This document shows positions 36,739 through 46,391 of a DNA stretch of 64,000 nucleotides, piece by piece. The position numbers and the translations under genes were made by a program. Source of the stretch: Flavimobilis sp052324925. GTDB taxonomy: Bacteria; Actinomycetota; Actinomycetes; Actinomycetales; Cellulomonadaceae. The stretch's first letter is position 1; each line of letters opens with the position of its first letter. Location of the stretch: the NCBI GenBank assembly GCA_052324925.1, contig JBQPRE010000003.1; one strand, 5' to 3'. A model generated the notes under the pieces. The model searched no databases and had not been told where the DNA came from. It saw only the letters and a list, made by a program, of their open reading frames with translations.

Positions 36739-37953
36739 GTGAGAGTTGACCTTCTGACCCGTGAGTTCCCGCCCTACGTCTACGGCGGTGCCGGAGTGCA
36801 CGTCGCCGAGCTCTCGGCTGTCCTGCGTGCACACGCCGACGTACGCGTGCACTGCTTCGACGGGCCGCGTGACCCGCTCGAGCAGCCCGGCGTCACCGGC
36901 TACACCGCGCCCGAAGAGCTTGCGGCGGCGAACCCCGCGCTCTCGACGTTCGGCGTGGACCTTGAGATGGCAGGGGGAGTCGCCGGCACCGACCTCGTGC
37001 ACTCCCACACGTGGTACGCGAACCTCGCGGGTCACCTCGGCTCTCTCCTGCACGGTGTCCCGCACGTCATCTCGGCCCACTCGCTCGAGCCGCTGCGCCC
37101 GTGGAAGTCCGAGCAGCTCGGGGGCGGGTACGCGCTGTCGTCATGGGCGGAACGGACCGCCTACGAGTCTGCGGACGCGATCATCGCGGTCTCCGGCGGT
37201 ATGCGCGCTGACATCCTTCGCTCCTACCCGGCGATCGACCCGGCACGCGTGCACGTCGTCCACAACGGGATCGACCTCGATGCATGGCAGCGCCCGACGG
37301 GCGAGGCGGCGCGCATCGGCGACGACGCTGTCCGTGGTCTCGGCGTCGACCCGGGGCGTCCCGCGGTCGTCTTCGTCGGACGCATCACCCGTCAGAAGGG
37401 CCTGCCGCACCTTCTGCGCGCGGCCGAGCAGCTCCCCGCCGACGTCCAGCTCGTGCTGTGCGCCGGGTCGCCCGACACGCCGCAGATCGCCGCCGAGGTC
37501 GCCGACGCAGTGGCCGGGCTGTCCAGGCGCCGCTCGGGCGTCGTCTGGATCGAGGAGATGCTGCCGCGCGAGACGCTCGTCGCGCTGCTCGCCGCGTGCA
37601 CGGTCTTCGTCTGCCCGTCGATCTACGAGCCCCTCGGAATCGTCAACCTCGAGGCCATGGCCGTGGGCCTGCCGGTCGTCGGCTCGGCCACGGGCGGGAT
37701 CCCGGAGGTCATCGTCGACGGCGAGACCGGCCTGCTCGTGCCGATCGACCAGGTGCCGGGCGGAACAGGTGACCCGGTCGACCCCGACCGCTTCGTCGCC
37801 GACCTTGCCGCGGCGCTCATCGCGGTCGTGGGGGACCCGCAGCGTGCGGCCGCGATGGGCGCCGCATCCCGGCGCCGGGTCGAGGAGCACTTCGCCTGGG
37901 AGGCGATCGCCGAGCGCACGATGGAGATCTACCGCGCCGTCCTCGCGGGCTGA
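36739..37953 (+). CDS. glgA: GlgA-like glycogen / alpha-maltose-1-phosphate synthase
   Basis: A 404-residue GT5/GT4-like glycosyltransferase. The N-terminal LLTREFPPYVYGGAGVHVAEL and C-terminal FVGRITRQKGLPHLLRA and CPSIYEPLGIVNLEAMAVGL are clear. The short form divergent from glgC is the actinobacterial type; the M. tuberculosis homologue, Rv1212c, acts as GlgM, joining ADP-glucose and glucose 1-phosphate to maltose 1-phosphate. Whether this one makes glycogen directly is not decidable from sequence. GTG start at 36739 by leaderless layout. Confidence 0.9.
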   Translation: MRVDLLTREFPPYVYGGAGVHVAELSAVLRAHADVRVHCFDGPRDPLEQPGVTGYTAPEELAAANPALSTFGVDLEMAGGVAGTDLVHSHTWYANLAGHLGSLLHGVPHVISAHSLEPLRPWKSEQLGGGYALSSWAERTAYESADAIIAVSGGMRADILRSYPAIDPARVHVVHNGIDLDAWQRPTGEAARIGDDAVRGLGVDPGRPAVVFVGRITRQKGLPHLLRAAEQLPADVQLVLCAGSPDTPQIAAEVADAVAGLSRRRSGVVWIEEMLPRETLVALLAACTVFVCPSIYEPLGIVNLEAMAVGLPVVGSATGGIPEVIVDGETGLLVPIDQVPGGTGDPVDPDRFVADLAAALIAVVGDPQRAAAMGAASRRRVEEHFAWEAIAERTMEIYRAVLAG

Positions 37954-37960
37954 GCGCGCG

Positions 37961-38620
37961 TCACACCCCGAGGAAGCGCAGCACCGCGAGCACCCGGCGG
38001 TTGTCGGCAGAGTCCTGCGGCAGCCCGAGCCGCTCGAAGATCGACGTGACGTTCTTCTCGACGGCGCCCGCCGACAGGAACAGCGCGGCCGCGATCGCCG
38101 CATTCGAACGGCCCTGCGCCATGAGACCGAGCACCTCGTGCTCGCGCGGGGTCAGCACGGACAGCGCCGCCTCCCGGCGTGACGCCCCCATGAGCTGGTG
38201 GACCACCTCGGGGTCGAGCACCCTGCGCCCCTCGGCGACCTGGTCGAGAGCCGTCATGAACTCGCCCACGTCCGCGACCCGGTCCTTGAGCAGGTAGCCC
38301 ACGCCCCGCGCCCCCGAGGCAAGGAGCTCGGACGCATAGCGCGTCTCGACGTGCTGCGAGAAGACGAGCACCCCGAGGTCGGGGTGCTCCGCCCGGAGAT
38401 CGATCGCGGCGCGCAGCCCCTCGTCCGTGAAGGTCGGCGGCATCCGCACGTCCGTCACGACGACGTCGGGCAGCGTGCCCGCGAGCGCGTGGTGGCGGAC
38501 GTGCGCGCGCAGCGCCGCGGCGTCGGGAACCGCGCCGATGACGTCGTGGCCGCGGCGGGTCAGGAGCGCGACGAGACCGTCACGCAGGATCGCGGAGTCC
38601 TCCGCGACGATCAGACGCAC
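37961..38620 (-). CDS. NarL/LuxR-family response regulator
   Basis: A 219-residue regulator. The receiver domain has acidic residues at positions 7-8 and the phospho-acceptor Asp57 in VVVTDVRMPP. The C-terminal LuxR HTH is LTPREHEVLGLMAQGRSNAAIAAAL (residues ~155-180 region). Start GTG has GGAGGAG six bases upstream. It lies 43 bases after the sensor kinase gene on the same strand and is its partner. Ends 7 bases from the convergent glgA. Confidence 0.92.
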   Translation of the reverse strand: MRLIVAEDSAILRDGLVALLTRRGHDVIGAVPDAAALRAHVRHHALAGTLPDVVVTDVRMPPTFTDEGLRAAIDLRAEHPDLGVLVFSQHVETRYASELLASGARGVGYLLKDRVADVGEFMTALDQVAEGRRVLDPEVVHQLMGASRREAALSVLTPREHEVLGLMAQGRSNAAIAAALFLSAGAVEKNVTSIFERLGLPQDSADNRRVLAVLRFLGV

Positions 38621-38663
38621 GTGCTCTCCTCCGGGTGGCGCGGGGCCCCCGCGCGCGGGGACG

Positions 38664-39995
38664 TCACCCTGCGCGGACCGGCAGGGTGGCCCGCACCACG
38701 GTAGGGCCTCCGACGGGGCTGTCGAGCGTGAGCGCGCCGTCGACCGAGCGGACGCGCTCGGCGAGCCCCGCGAGGCCCGTGCCGCTCCATCCCGGACCGT
38801 CGGCAGCGGGGACGACGGCGGCGCCGCCTCGGCCGTCGTCGCGCACCACGACGCTCAGGGCGTCGTGTCCGACGTCGACCGTGACGTCCACGCGGGACGC
38901 GCTCGCGTGCTTGGTCGCGTTCGTCACCAGCTCCGCGACGCAGTAGTACGCGATCGTCTCGGTCGCCGGGGAGGTGGCCGTTGCGGCGGTGCGCGTGAAC
39001 GTGAGCCGCGTAGGGACGCCTGCCCGCGCCGTCAGGGTCTCGAGCGCGACCTCGAGGCCGGTGTCGAGCGCCGGCGGGTGGATGCTGCGGGCGATCTCAC
39101 GCAGCTCCGCGAGCGCCTCCTTCGTCGCGACGTGCGCGGTCGCCAGGAGCTCGGACGCTTGGTCCGGCTGCGCGGCGAGCAGCTCCTGGGCCTCGCCCAG
39201 CTGCATCGCCACCGCGACGAGCCGCGCCTGCGTCCCGTCGTGCAGGTCCCGCTCGATCCGCCGCAGCCGCGCGTCCCCGCCCTCGACCGTGCGGCTGCGC
39301 GACTCCTCGAGCGCGGCCACCCGCAGCTCGGTGTCCGTCGGCGCGAGCATGTTCGCGGTCAGCCAGCGCCACACGTCCGCAGCCGCGCGGTTGATCACGA
39401 CCCAGGCAAGCAGGGCCAGGACCCCGATCGCAGCGAGCAGCAGCTGGCGCAGCGGAGTGTCGACAAACCAGCCGTTGCCGAGCTGCGCACCGCGGTGGAT
39501 CCGCCCGTCCGACCCGAGCTGGGCCGGCAGCGACCACGACCACGCCCAGTGGGTGAGCCCACCGACCCCGATCGCGAGGAACGTCCACGAGAATGTGAAG
39601 GTGACGATCGCGACCGGCAGCGAGAGGAACCCGAACAGCTGCGAGCGCCAGCCCGGCGCGTCGATCAGCATCGCCACGAGGTTGCGCAGCACACCGCGCC
39701 GTCGCCCGAACGGCGGCGGTGCCTGCACCTGCCGCCCGAGCAGGCCGCGCGCGAGCGCCCGGTACATCGCGCCCCACCCTCGGCTCGCGACGACCATGCT
39801 CGCCGGCACGACGAGGCCGAGGACGGTCACGAGCAGCCCGGGCACGAGCGAGACGGTCAGCGCGGTCCAGGTGAACGCGAACGGCGCGAGGATCATCTGG
39901 ACGTTGAGGTAGGCGAACTCTCGCCAGGTCTCGCGGTGCGCGACGGCCCGCCACACGGGGACGTGGCTGTGACGGTCAGCTGCTCGGGTGGTCAT
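38664..39995 (-). CDS. NarL-type sensor histidine kinase
   Basis: A 443-residue membrane kinase. Two pairs of helices lie in residues ~30-80 and ~120-215 with a short outer loop. The HisKA_3 box RIERDLHDGTQARLVAVAMQ places the phospho-His at about residue 252, and the HATPase has ELVTNATKHA and VRDDGRGG near residues 345-385. The layout with two membrane pairs and no large outer domain suggests sensing inside the membrane (cell-envelope stress type). GAGGAGAA before the ATG. Confidence 0.92.
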   Translation of the reverse strand: MTTRAADRHSHVPVWRAVAHRETWREFAYLNVQMILAPFAFTWTALTVSLVPGLLVTVLGLVVPASMVVASRGWGAMYRALARGLLGRQVQAPPPFGRRRGVLRNLVAMLIDAPGWRSQLFGFLSLPVAIVTFTFSWTFLAIGVGGLTHWAWSWSLPAQLGSDGRIHRGAQLGNGWFVDTPLRQLLLAAIGVLALLAWVVINRAAADVWRWLTANMLAPTDTELRVAALEESRSRTVEGGDARLRRIERDLHDGTQARLVAVAMQLGEAQELLAAQPDQASELLATAHVATKEALAELREIARSIHPPALDTGLEVALETLTARAGVPTRLTFTRTAATATSPATETIAYYCVAELVTNATKHASASRVDVTVDVGHDALSVVVRDDGRGGAAVVPAADGPGWSGTGLAGLAERVRSVDGALTLDSPVGGPTVVRATLPVRAG

Positions 39996-40176
39996 GACGT
40001 TCTCCTCGCTCGGGTACCACCATCGTCATGACCGCAAGGGGGACGGCGACATCCGGGAGTCACCCGCGCCGGCGGGGGAAAACCCGACGCTCTCACAGGT
40101 GCCCGACGCCGTCGTCGTCCGCAGCGAGGAACGTCGGTCACGCGGCCAACCTACTCTCGACCGCCGCACCAGCCGA

Positions 40177-40190
40177 TAGGCTCGGGGACT
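40177..40190 (+). promoter_or_regulatory. promoter -10 of lone ABC ATPase gene, leaderless layout
   Basis: TAGGCT (40177-40182) is followed by eight bases and the ATG at 40191. No ribosome site is present. The upstream ~180 bases back to the kinase gene show no other feature. Confidence 0.45.
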
Positions 40191-40973
40191 ATGACCGAGG
40201 TTCTCGCCCTGCACGACGTCAGCGTCCGCCGCTCCACGACCATGATCCTCGACCGCATCAGCTGGACCGTCCAGGACCAGGACCGGTGGGTCGTGCTCGG
40301 CCGCAACGGCGCCGGCAAGACGACTCTCGTCCAGGTGGCTTCCGCGCGTATGCACCCCTCGTCGGGGACCGTGGACATCCTCGGGGCACGGCTCGGGCGC
40401 GTCGACGTGAGCGAGCTCCGTCCGCGGATCGGTCTGACGAGCGCAGCGCTTGCTGACAACATCTCCGCCGTCGAGATGGTCGAGGATGTCGTCCTCACCG
40501 CCGCCTACGGCATGACGGGTCGCTGGCGTGAGCGCTACGACGAGGTCGACCACGGCCGTGCGACAGACCTGCTGCGGCTCTTCGGGCTGTCCGGGTTCGA
40601 GCGTCGGACCTTCGGGACCCTGAGCGAGGGTGAACGCAAGCGCGTGCAGATCGCACGGTCGCTCATGGCCGACCCAGAGTTGTTGCTGCTCGACGAGCCG
40701 ACCGCGGGTCTCGACCTCGGGGGTCGGGAGGAGCTCGTCGCGGCCCTCTCCGAGATCGCCGGGGATCGACGTTCGCCCGTCCTCGTGCTCGTCACGCACC
40801 ACGTCGAGGAGATCCCGCCGAACTTCACGCACGCGCTCCTGTTGCGCGAGGGCAAGGCCTTCCTTGCTGGACCGGTCGACCAGGTGATCACGAGCGAGAA
40901 CCTGTCCGACGCCTTCGGGCTTCCGCTCGTCGTCACACGCGACGGCGCGCGTTTCTCGGCCCGCGGCCGCTGA
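40191..40973 (+). CDS. stand-alone ABC ATPase
   Basis: A 260-residue ATPase: Walker A GRNGAGKTT (residues ~39-47), signature TLSEGERKRVQIARS, Walker B LLLLDEPTAGLD and H-loop VTHHVEEIPP. No permease gene is next to it. The SEGE signature and the PP after the H-loop recall the ModF/YlmA-type soluble ATPases. Partner and substrate unknown. Confidence 0.85.
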   Translation: MTEVLALHDVSVRRSTTMILDRISWTVQDQDRWVVLGRNGAGKTTLVQVASARMHPSSGTVDILGARLGRVDVSELRPRIGLTSAALADNISAVEMVEDVVLTAAYGMTGRWRERYDEVDHGRATDLLRLFGLSGFERRTFGTLSEGERKRVQIARSLMADPELLLLDEPTAGLDLGGREELVAALSEIAGDRRSPVLVLVTHHVEEIPPNFTHALLLREGKAFLAGPVDQVITSENLSDAFGLPLVVTRDGARFSARGR

Positions 40974-41060
40974 ACGACGCGCGTGAGATGTCCGGACAGG
41001 CACCTCCGCACATGGTAAAGTCGCGGTAAAGCACTCCGCAGCGAGATCAGGGGGACGTTC

Positions 41061-41513
41061 GTGGACTGGTACTGGTGGATCGCGATCCTGCTCGCGCTCA
41101 TCGCGATCGAGGCGCTGACGCTTGACCTGGTGCTCTTCATGTTCGCTGGCGGCGCGCTCGGCGCGGCCATCGTCGCTGCCGCAGGCGGCGATCTCGTCTG
41201 GCAGGTGATCGTCTTCGCGGTCGTCTCCACCATCCTGCTCGGCGCTCTGCGCCCCTTCTTGCTCAAGTCGCTCAAGAAGCGCGGGGAGAACCTCCCCGAG
41301 ACGAACGCCGCCGCGCTCGTCGGGCGCGAGGCCATCGTCATTGACGAGGTCTCCGAGCATTCTGGTCTCGTCAAGCTCGCGGGTGAGGTCTGGACCGCGC
41401 GCACCGAGGGCGACGCAGTCCTCGCGGCCGGGACCGAGGTGCGCGTCGTGCGCATCGCGGGCGCGACCGCCATGGTCGCCCTCGCCGACGCCGGCCGCAC
41501 CACCTCAGCCTGA
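41061..41513 (+). CDS. NfeD-family membrane protein
   Basis: A 150-residue protein with helices at residues ~4-25, ~27-45 and ~47-68 and a C-terminal OB-fold domain (residues ~82-145, LVGREAIVIDEVSEHSGLVK). This is the short NfeD form that pairs with an SPFH protein, whose gene follows 73 bases later, as in Rv1487-Rv1488. A TAAAGT -10-like hexamer lies at 41016-41021. Likely organises membrane microdomains. Confidence 0.9.
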   Translation: MDWYWWIAILLALIAIEALTLDLVLFMFAGGALGAAIVAAAGGDLVWQVIVFAVVSTILLGALRPFLLKSLKKRGENLPETNAAALVGREAIVIDEVSEHSGLVKLAGEVWTARTEGDAVLAAGTEVRVVRIAGATAMVALADAGRTTSA

Positions 41514-41586
41514 ACCCGCAGGGCAGGGCGCTGCCCCGCCCGTCTCGCAGTTCACCACCGCACCTCACGAGCCAGGGAGTCGCTCC

Positions 41587-42837
41587 ATGCCAGACGACGT
41601 CACCATCAACTTCGGGATCATTCTCGCGATCATCATCGCGATCGTCGTCCTCATCGTCATCGGGAAGTCCGTCCGCATCGTTCCCCAGGCCCAGGCGTGG
41701 CTCGTGGAGCGCCTCGGCCGGTACTCGCACTCGTTCGAGGCCGGCCTGCACCTGCTCATCCCGTTCGTCGACCGCGTGCGCGCCCAGGTCGACCTGCGCG
41801 AGCAGGTCGTCTCGTTCCCGCCGCAGCCCGTCATCACCTCCGACAACCTTGTCGTGAGCATCGACACGGTCATCTACTTCCAGGTGACCGACCCGAAGTC
41901 CGCGGTGTACGAGATCGCCAACTACATCGTCGGAATCGAGCAGCTCACCGTGACGACGCTGCGTAACGTCATCGGCTCGATGGACCTCGAGCAGACCCTG
42001 ACGAGCCGCGACCAGATCAACGGCCAGCTCCGCGGGGTCCTCGACGAGGCCACGGGCCGGTGGGGCATCCGCGTCAACCGCGTCGAGCTCAAGGCGATCG
42101 ACCCGCCCGCTTCGGTCCAGGGCTCGATGGAGCAGCAGATGCGCGCCGAGCGTGACCGCCGCGCCGCGATCCTCACAGCCGAGGGTGTCAAGCAGTCGCA
42201 GATCCTCACGGCCGAGGGTGAGAAGCAAGCGTCGATCCTTCGCGCCGAGGGCTCGGCGCAGTCACGCATCCTCGAGGCCGAGGGTGAAGCGCGCGCGATC
42301 CTCCAGGTGTTCGACGCGATCCACACGGGCGACGCCGACCCCAAGCTCCTCGCGTACCAGTACCTGCAGAAGCTCCCCGAGATCGCCAACGGCAGCTCCT
42401 CGAAGCTCTGGCTCGTGCCGACCGAGTTCACGGCGGCGCTCGGCGCGATCTCCGCGGGCCTCGGTGGCACGGCGCCGTCGGTTCCGTTCAGCCCGTCCGA
42501 GAGCGACGAGGACGCGGCAGCGCGGCGTCGCGAGCGTCTCTCGTTCGAGTCGTCCGGCCTGCGCGACCCTGCCGAGGCGCTCGCCGAGGCACGCCGTGAG
42601 GCAGAGGCCGCGACCAAGGACGCCACGACCGCCGGCCAGCAGTCCGGGCGCCCGTTCGACCCGACTGCGACGCGCGGCCAGCAGCCGGGCGTGCCGAGGC
42701 AGACGGGATCGCACTCGGCCCCGCCCGCCCAGGCCGCGGTCCAGCCCCCGGTCCAGGCCCCGTCGGCCAATCCGTTCCAGACGCCCGGCCTGGGCGACGA
42801 GCAGCCGCCCGCGCCGCCCGCGCCGCCTGCCTCCTGA
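41587..42837 (+). CDS. SPFH/band-7 (stomatin-like) membrane protein
   Basis: A 416-residue protein. One N-terminal transmembrane helix (residues ~8-28) leads to the SPFH domain (IVPQAQAWLVERLGRYSHSF to VNRVELKAIDPPASVQ). A long helix with repeated ILTAEGxKQ and ILRAEG units (residues ~195-240) is the oligomerising coiled coil. The last ~100 residues are Gln/Pro/Ala-rich and disordered. Similar to QmcA/Rv1488. Paired with NfeD. Confidence 0.93.
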   Translation: MPDDVTINFGIILAIIIAIVVLIVIGKSVRIVPQAQAWLVERLGRYSHSFEAGLHLLIPFVDRVRAQVDLREQVVSFPPQPVITSDNLVVSIDTVIYFQVTDPKSAVYEIANYIVGIEQLTVTTLRNVIGSMDLEQTLTSRDQINGQLRGVLDEATGRWGIRVNRVELKAIDPPASVQGSMEQQMRAERDRRAAILTAEGVKQSQILTAEGEKQASILRAEGSAQSRILEAEGEARAILQVFDAIHTGDADPKLLAYQYLQKLPEIANGSSSKLWLVPTEFTAALGAISAGLGGTAPSVPFSPSESDEDAAARRRERLSFESSGLRDPAEALAEARREAEAATKDATTAGQQSGRPFDPTATRGQQPGVPRQTGSHSAPPAQAAVQPPVQAPSANPFQTPGLGDEQPPAPPAPPAS

Positions 42838-42942
42838 GGTCGCGCACTGGTGTGACTGCACGCTCGGCGCGTCCCGGCTCGGCCGGGGCGCGCCGCTGCT
42901 GTTATGGCCGGGGCTCGACGCCGTACCTGCGATGATCCTCAC

Positions 42943-44205
42943 GTGACCAGCACTCCCACGACGTCTGTCCGACGCGACGGCTATACCCTCACGCACTACT
43001 CGGTGCTCGTCGTCTGGGGCTGGTTCATCTACTCCTTCAGCCCGGCGGTTCCGCTTCTCGCCGAGGATCTCGGCGTCTCCAAGGCGGTCGCCGGCATGCA
43101 CGGCACCGCCATGGCCGTGGGTGCCGTGAGTGCGGCTCTCATCCTTCCGGCGCTCCTGCGCGCGCTCGGCCGATCCCGCCTGCTCATCGCCGGTGTCGTC
43201 ACGGTCGCCGTCGGTGTCACTGCCTTCGTTCTCGGACCCGGGATCGCCGCGACGCTGCCGGCCCTCGCGGTCGTGGCCCTCGGCGGCAACATCGCGCTCT
43301 CGGTCGCCCAGCTCAACCTGTCACGGCGCCACGGTGCCGCGGCGCCCGCCGCCATCACGGAGGCCAACGGCGTGGGCTCGGGAATCGGGCTGCTCGGCCC
43401 GCTCGCGGTGGGCGGCGCGGTCGCGCTCGGCTGGGGGTGGCGGACGGCGGTCGCCGTGACGGTCGTCCTCGCGATCACGGTCGCGTGGGCGCTGTCGCGT
43501 CTGGGCCGCGAGCCTCACGTGCCTGCCGCGGACGGGGAGGCTCGGGCGGACGAGCCGCCGGCCCTCGTTGACAACCTCGCCGCGAGCGGGCCGGCGCCGT
43601 CGGCGGCGACCGGGCCGGACGGGTCGACGAGATCCCGGCGCCTCGCACCCGGGACGATGAGCCTGCTCCTCGCGCTCATCGCCGCGATGGCACTGGAGAA
43701 CGCGACGACCTACTGGTCGACCTCGCTCGTCATCGAACGCACGGGAGCGGACGCGAGCATCGCGACCGCGACGACCGCTGGCCTCCTCGTCGGCATGACC
43801 GCCGTCCGCTTCCTCGGCACGACCCTCACGCGGCGGTTCGGAGCCGCGCGCGTGCTCGCCGCGAGCTTCTTCGTCGCCATCGCGGGCTGGGCGGTTCTGT
43901 GGACCGCGCACAGCCCCGCGACGGCGCTCGTCGGCCTCGTCATCGCGGGCCTCGGCTACGGCGCCCAGTACCCGCTGTCGATCGCGCTCGTGCTGGGGAT
44001 CGCGCGTGAGGGCGCCGACCGGGCCCAGGCTGTCGCCACGTTCGCGGCGGGAGCGACAGTGGGTCTGGCCCCGTTCCTGCTCGGAGCCGCGGCGGATGCC
44101 GTCGGGACCCACACCGCGTTCCTGGCGATCCCCGTGCTCGCGCTCATCGGTGCGGCGGGTGCCTTCTTCGGCGCACGCACGGCCCGGGCGCACGGCCTGC
44201 TCTGA
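42943..44205 (+). CDS. major facilitator superfamily transporter
   Basis: A 420-residue transporter with about twelve helices. Helices 1-6 lie before a ~60-residue polar Ala/Pro/Asp-rich central loop (residues ~185-245), helices 7-12 after. The loop between helices 2 and 3 carries LLRALGRSRLL. GATGAT six bases upstream of the GTG suggests a leaderless start. Substrate unknown. Confidence 0.85.
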   Translation: MTSTPTTSVRRDGYTLTHYSVLVVWGWFIYSFSPAVPLLAEDLGVSKAVAGMHGTAMAVGAVSAALILPALLRALGRSRLLIAGVVTVAVGVTAFVLGPGIAATLPALAVVALGGNIALSVAQLNLSRRHGAAAPAAITEANGVGSGIGLLGPLAVGGAVALGWGWRTAVAVTVVLAITVAWALSRLGREPHVPAADGEARADEPPALVDNLAASGPAPSAATGPDGSTRSRRLAPGTMSLLLALIAAMALENATTYWSTSLVIERTGADASIATATTAGLLVGMTAVRFLGTTLTRRFGAARVLAASFFVAIAGWAVLWTAHSPATALVGLVIAGLGYGAQYPLSIALVLGIAREGADRAQAVATFAAGATVGLAPFLLGAAADAVGTHTAFLAIPVLALIGAAGAFFGARTARAHGLL

Positions 44206-44246
44206 GCCGTCGGCGCACGCACCGCGCGCGTGCGGGACAATCAGAC

Positions 44247-45134
44247 GTGCGCAACGCTCCAACCTCACCCGTCCTGCCCCCCGACGTCGAGCTCATCGAG
44301 ATCGACGACGTCACGGCCCCCGGCCTAGAGGACTACGTCGCCCTCACCGATGTGCGGCTGCGGTCCCGCACCGAGCCGGGCAGGGGCCTCTACATCGCGG
44401 AGTCCTCGACGGTCATCCGTCGAGCCCTCGCCGCGGGCCACCGTCCGCGGTCGTTCTTCATGGAGCACAAGTGGCTCGCGTCGATGGCCGACGTCCTCGC
44501 CGAGCACCCTGGCGTTCCCGTCTACACGGGCAGCGCTGAGGTGCTCGAGCAGGTGACGGGCTTCCACCTGCACCGCGGTGCGCTCGCCTCGATGCACCGC
44601 CCGACGCTCGCACCCGTGTCCGAGCTGCTGGCTGCGGCCCGCGGCGGTGAGGGTGCCCGCAGGGTCGTCGTGCTCGAGGACATCGTCGACCACACGAACG
44701 TGGGCGCCGCCATGCGGGCGTGCGCGGCCATGGGCGTCGACGCCGTGCTCTTCACGCCCTCGTGCGCGGACCCGCTCTACCGGCGGGCGGTGCGCGTGTC
44801 GATGGGCACGGTGTTCCAGGTGCCGTGGACGCGCTTCGAGAGCTGGCCGACGGGCGCGGACGCTGCTCCTGCCGACGGCGTCGCGCTGCTGCGCGAGCTC
44901 GGCTTCACCGTGGCGGCGCTCGCGCTCGAGGACGATTCCGTGAGCCTCGACGTGCTCGAGCGCGAGACCCCTGACAAGCTGGCACTCGTCTTCGGCACCG
45001 AGGGCGACGGCCTCAAGCCGCGCACGCTCGCCGCGTGCGACCTCACGGTGAAGATCCCCATGGCCGGCGGGGTCGACTCGCTCAACGTCGCCTCTGCCGT
45101 TGCGGTCGCTGGGTGGGCGACGCGCGTGCGGTGA
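44247..45134 (+). CDS. SpoU/TrmH-family RNA 2'-O-methyltransferase
   Basis: A 295-residue SPOUT enzyme. The N-terminal substrate-binding part is followed by the knotted domain: EDIVDHTNVGAAMRACAAMG (motif 1), VRVSMGTVFQVPW (2), ALVFGTEGDGL and KIPMAGGVDSLNVASAVAV (3). It methylates 2'-OH of a tRNA or rRNA nucleoside using SAM; the target base is not known. GTG start, with GACAAT five bases upstream. Confidence 0.92.
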   Translation: MRNAPTSPVLPPDVELIEIDDVTAPGLEDYVALTDVRLRSRTEPGRGLYIAESSTVIRRALAAGHRPRSFFMEHKWLASMADVLAEHPGVPVYTGSAEVLEQVTGFHLHRGALASMHRPTLAPVSELLAAARGGEGARRVVVLEDIVDHTNVGAAMRACAAMGVDAVLFTPSCADPLYRRAVRVSMGTVFQVPWTRFESWPTGADAAPADGVALLRELGFTVAALALEDDSVSLDVLERETPDKLALVFGTEGDGLKPRTLAACDLTVKIPMAGGVDSLNVASAVAVAGWATRVR

Positions 45135-45260
45135 GCCCGGACGCGATCGCGGGTGCAGGACGAGCGTGACCCGCACCGTCGCCCCGGATCGGGCCGGTCC
45201 CGGCACGCGGGCGTCGCCGTCCAGGTCGCGCGCCTTCCAGTGCGCTGCGACGCTGGGCGG

Positions 45261-46379
45261 ATGACGAGCACGAACACGAGGACGGTGGGCGTCGAGGAGG
45301 AGTTCCTGCTCGTCGACGAGGCCGGACGCCTGACCGCTGCCGCGGCCGCGGTGATCGACACCGCCCCACCCGAGCTGCGCGACGGACCTGCGGACGTCCC
45401 CGGGGGTGGGCTCGAGCACGAGCTCATGCTCGAGCAGATCGAGACGGGCACGCTCCCGTGCACCGACCTCGCGACGCTCGACGCCGAGATCCGTGCCGGC
45501 CGCGCCCGAGCAAACGATGCGGCGGCACCGCACGGTGCACGCATCGCTGCGCTCGGCACGAGCCCCGTCCACGTCCGTGGCACTCGCGTCTCCTCGCGCC
45601 GCTATGACCGCGCCGCGGCCCAGTTCGGGCTCACCGCCGACGAGCAGCTGACGAGCGGCTGCCATGTCCACATCGGCGTCGGCTCGCGCGCCGAGGGCGT
45701 CGGGGTGCTCGACCGCATCGGTCCGTGGCTCGCGCCGCTCCTCGCGATCTCCGCCAACTCGCCGTTCTGGCAGGGCGCCGACACCTCGTATGCGTCCTAC
45801 CGGGCCCAGGTGTGGTCTCGGTGGCCCACCGCAGGACCAGTCCGGGCCTTCGGCTCCGTCGACGCCTACGACGACGCGGTCGCGCGGCTCCTCGAGACCG
45901 GGACGATTCTCGACGTCGGCCAGATCTACTTCGACGCGCGCCTGTCGGCCACGTACCCGACCGTCGAGATCCGTGTCGCCGATGTCTGCCTCGCACCTGC
46001 GACCGCGACCCTCGTCGCGGCGCTCGCTCGCGCGCTCGTCGAGACCGCGGCGCGTGAGCACGCCGACGGCACACCGCTGCCTGACCTGCACCCCGAGGTA
46101 CTCCGCGTCGCCGCGTGGCGTGCGAGCCGCTCCGGGCTCGCTGACGACCTCGTCGACCCCACGACGTGGCGCCAGGCATCCGCGCACGACGTTGTCCGCA
46201 ATCTCGTCGAGCACGTGCGCCCCGCACTGGCCGATGCGGGAGACCTCGATGCCGTCACCGAGCTGCTCGGCGGCCTGTGGGCACGCGGGGGAGGAGCCCG
46301 GCGACAACGAGCCTGGTTCGCGGAGTCCGACGACGTCCTCGACGTCACCCGTCGCGCAGCGGACGCGACCGTCGACTGA
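45261..46379 (+). CDS. YbdK-like carboxylate-amine ligase (GCS2 family)
   Basis: A 372-residue member of the glutamate-cysteine ligase type 2 family. TVGVEEEFLLVD at the N-terminus and SGCHVHIGVGS in the middle hold the metal/glutamate site. YPTVEIRVADVCL near residue 235 is also conserved. E. coli YbdK has weak glutamate-cysteine ligase activity; the true substrate here is unknown. The start is the ATG at 45261; a longer upstream frame is not conserved in style. Confidence 0.9.
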   Translation: MTSTNTRTVGVEEEFLLVDEAGRLTAAAAAVIDTAPPELRDGPADVPGGGLEHELMLEQIETGTLPCTDLATLDAEIRAGRARANDAAAPHGARIAALGTSPVHVRGTRVSSRRYDRAAAQFGLTADEQLTSGCHVHIGVGSRAEGVGVLDRIGPWLAPLLAISANSPFWQGADTSYASYRAQVWSRWPTAGPVRAFGSVDAYDDAVARLLETGTILDVGQIYFDARLSATYPTVEIRVADVCLAPATATLVAALARALVETAAREHADGTPLPDLHPEVLRVAAWRASRSGLADDLVDPTTWRQASAHDVVRNLVEHVRPALADAGDLDAVTELLGGLWARGGGARRQRAWFAESDDVLDVTRRAADATVD

Positions 46380-46391
46380 CCCGGGCGCCCG

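Noticed and set aside
43321..44268. A 315-residue minus-strand frame opposite the MFS gene.
   Set aside because: Antisense shadow with charged low-complexity content; the plus strand clearly encodes the transporter.
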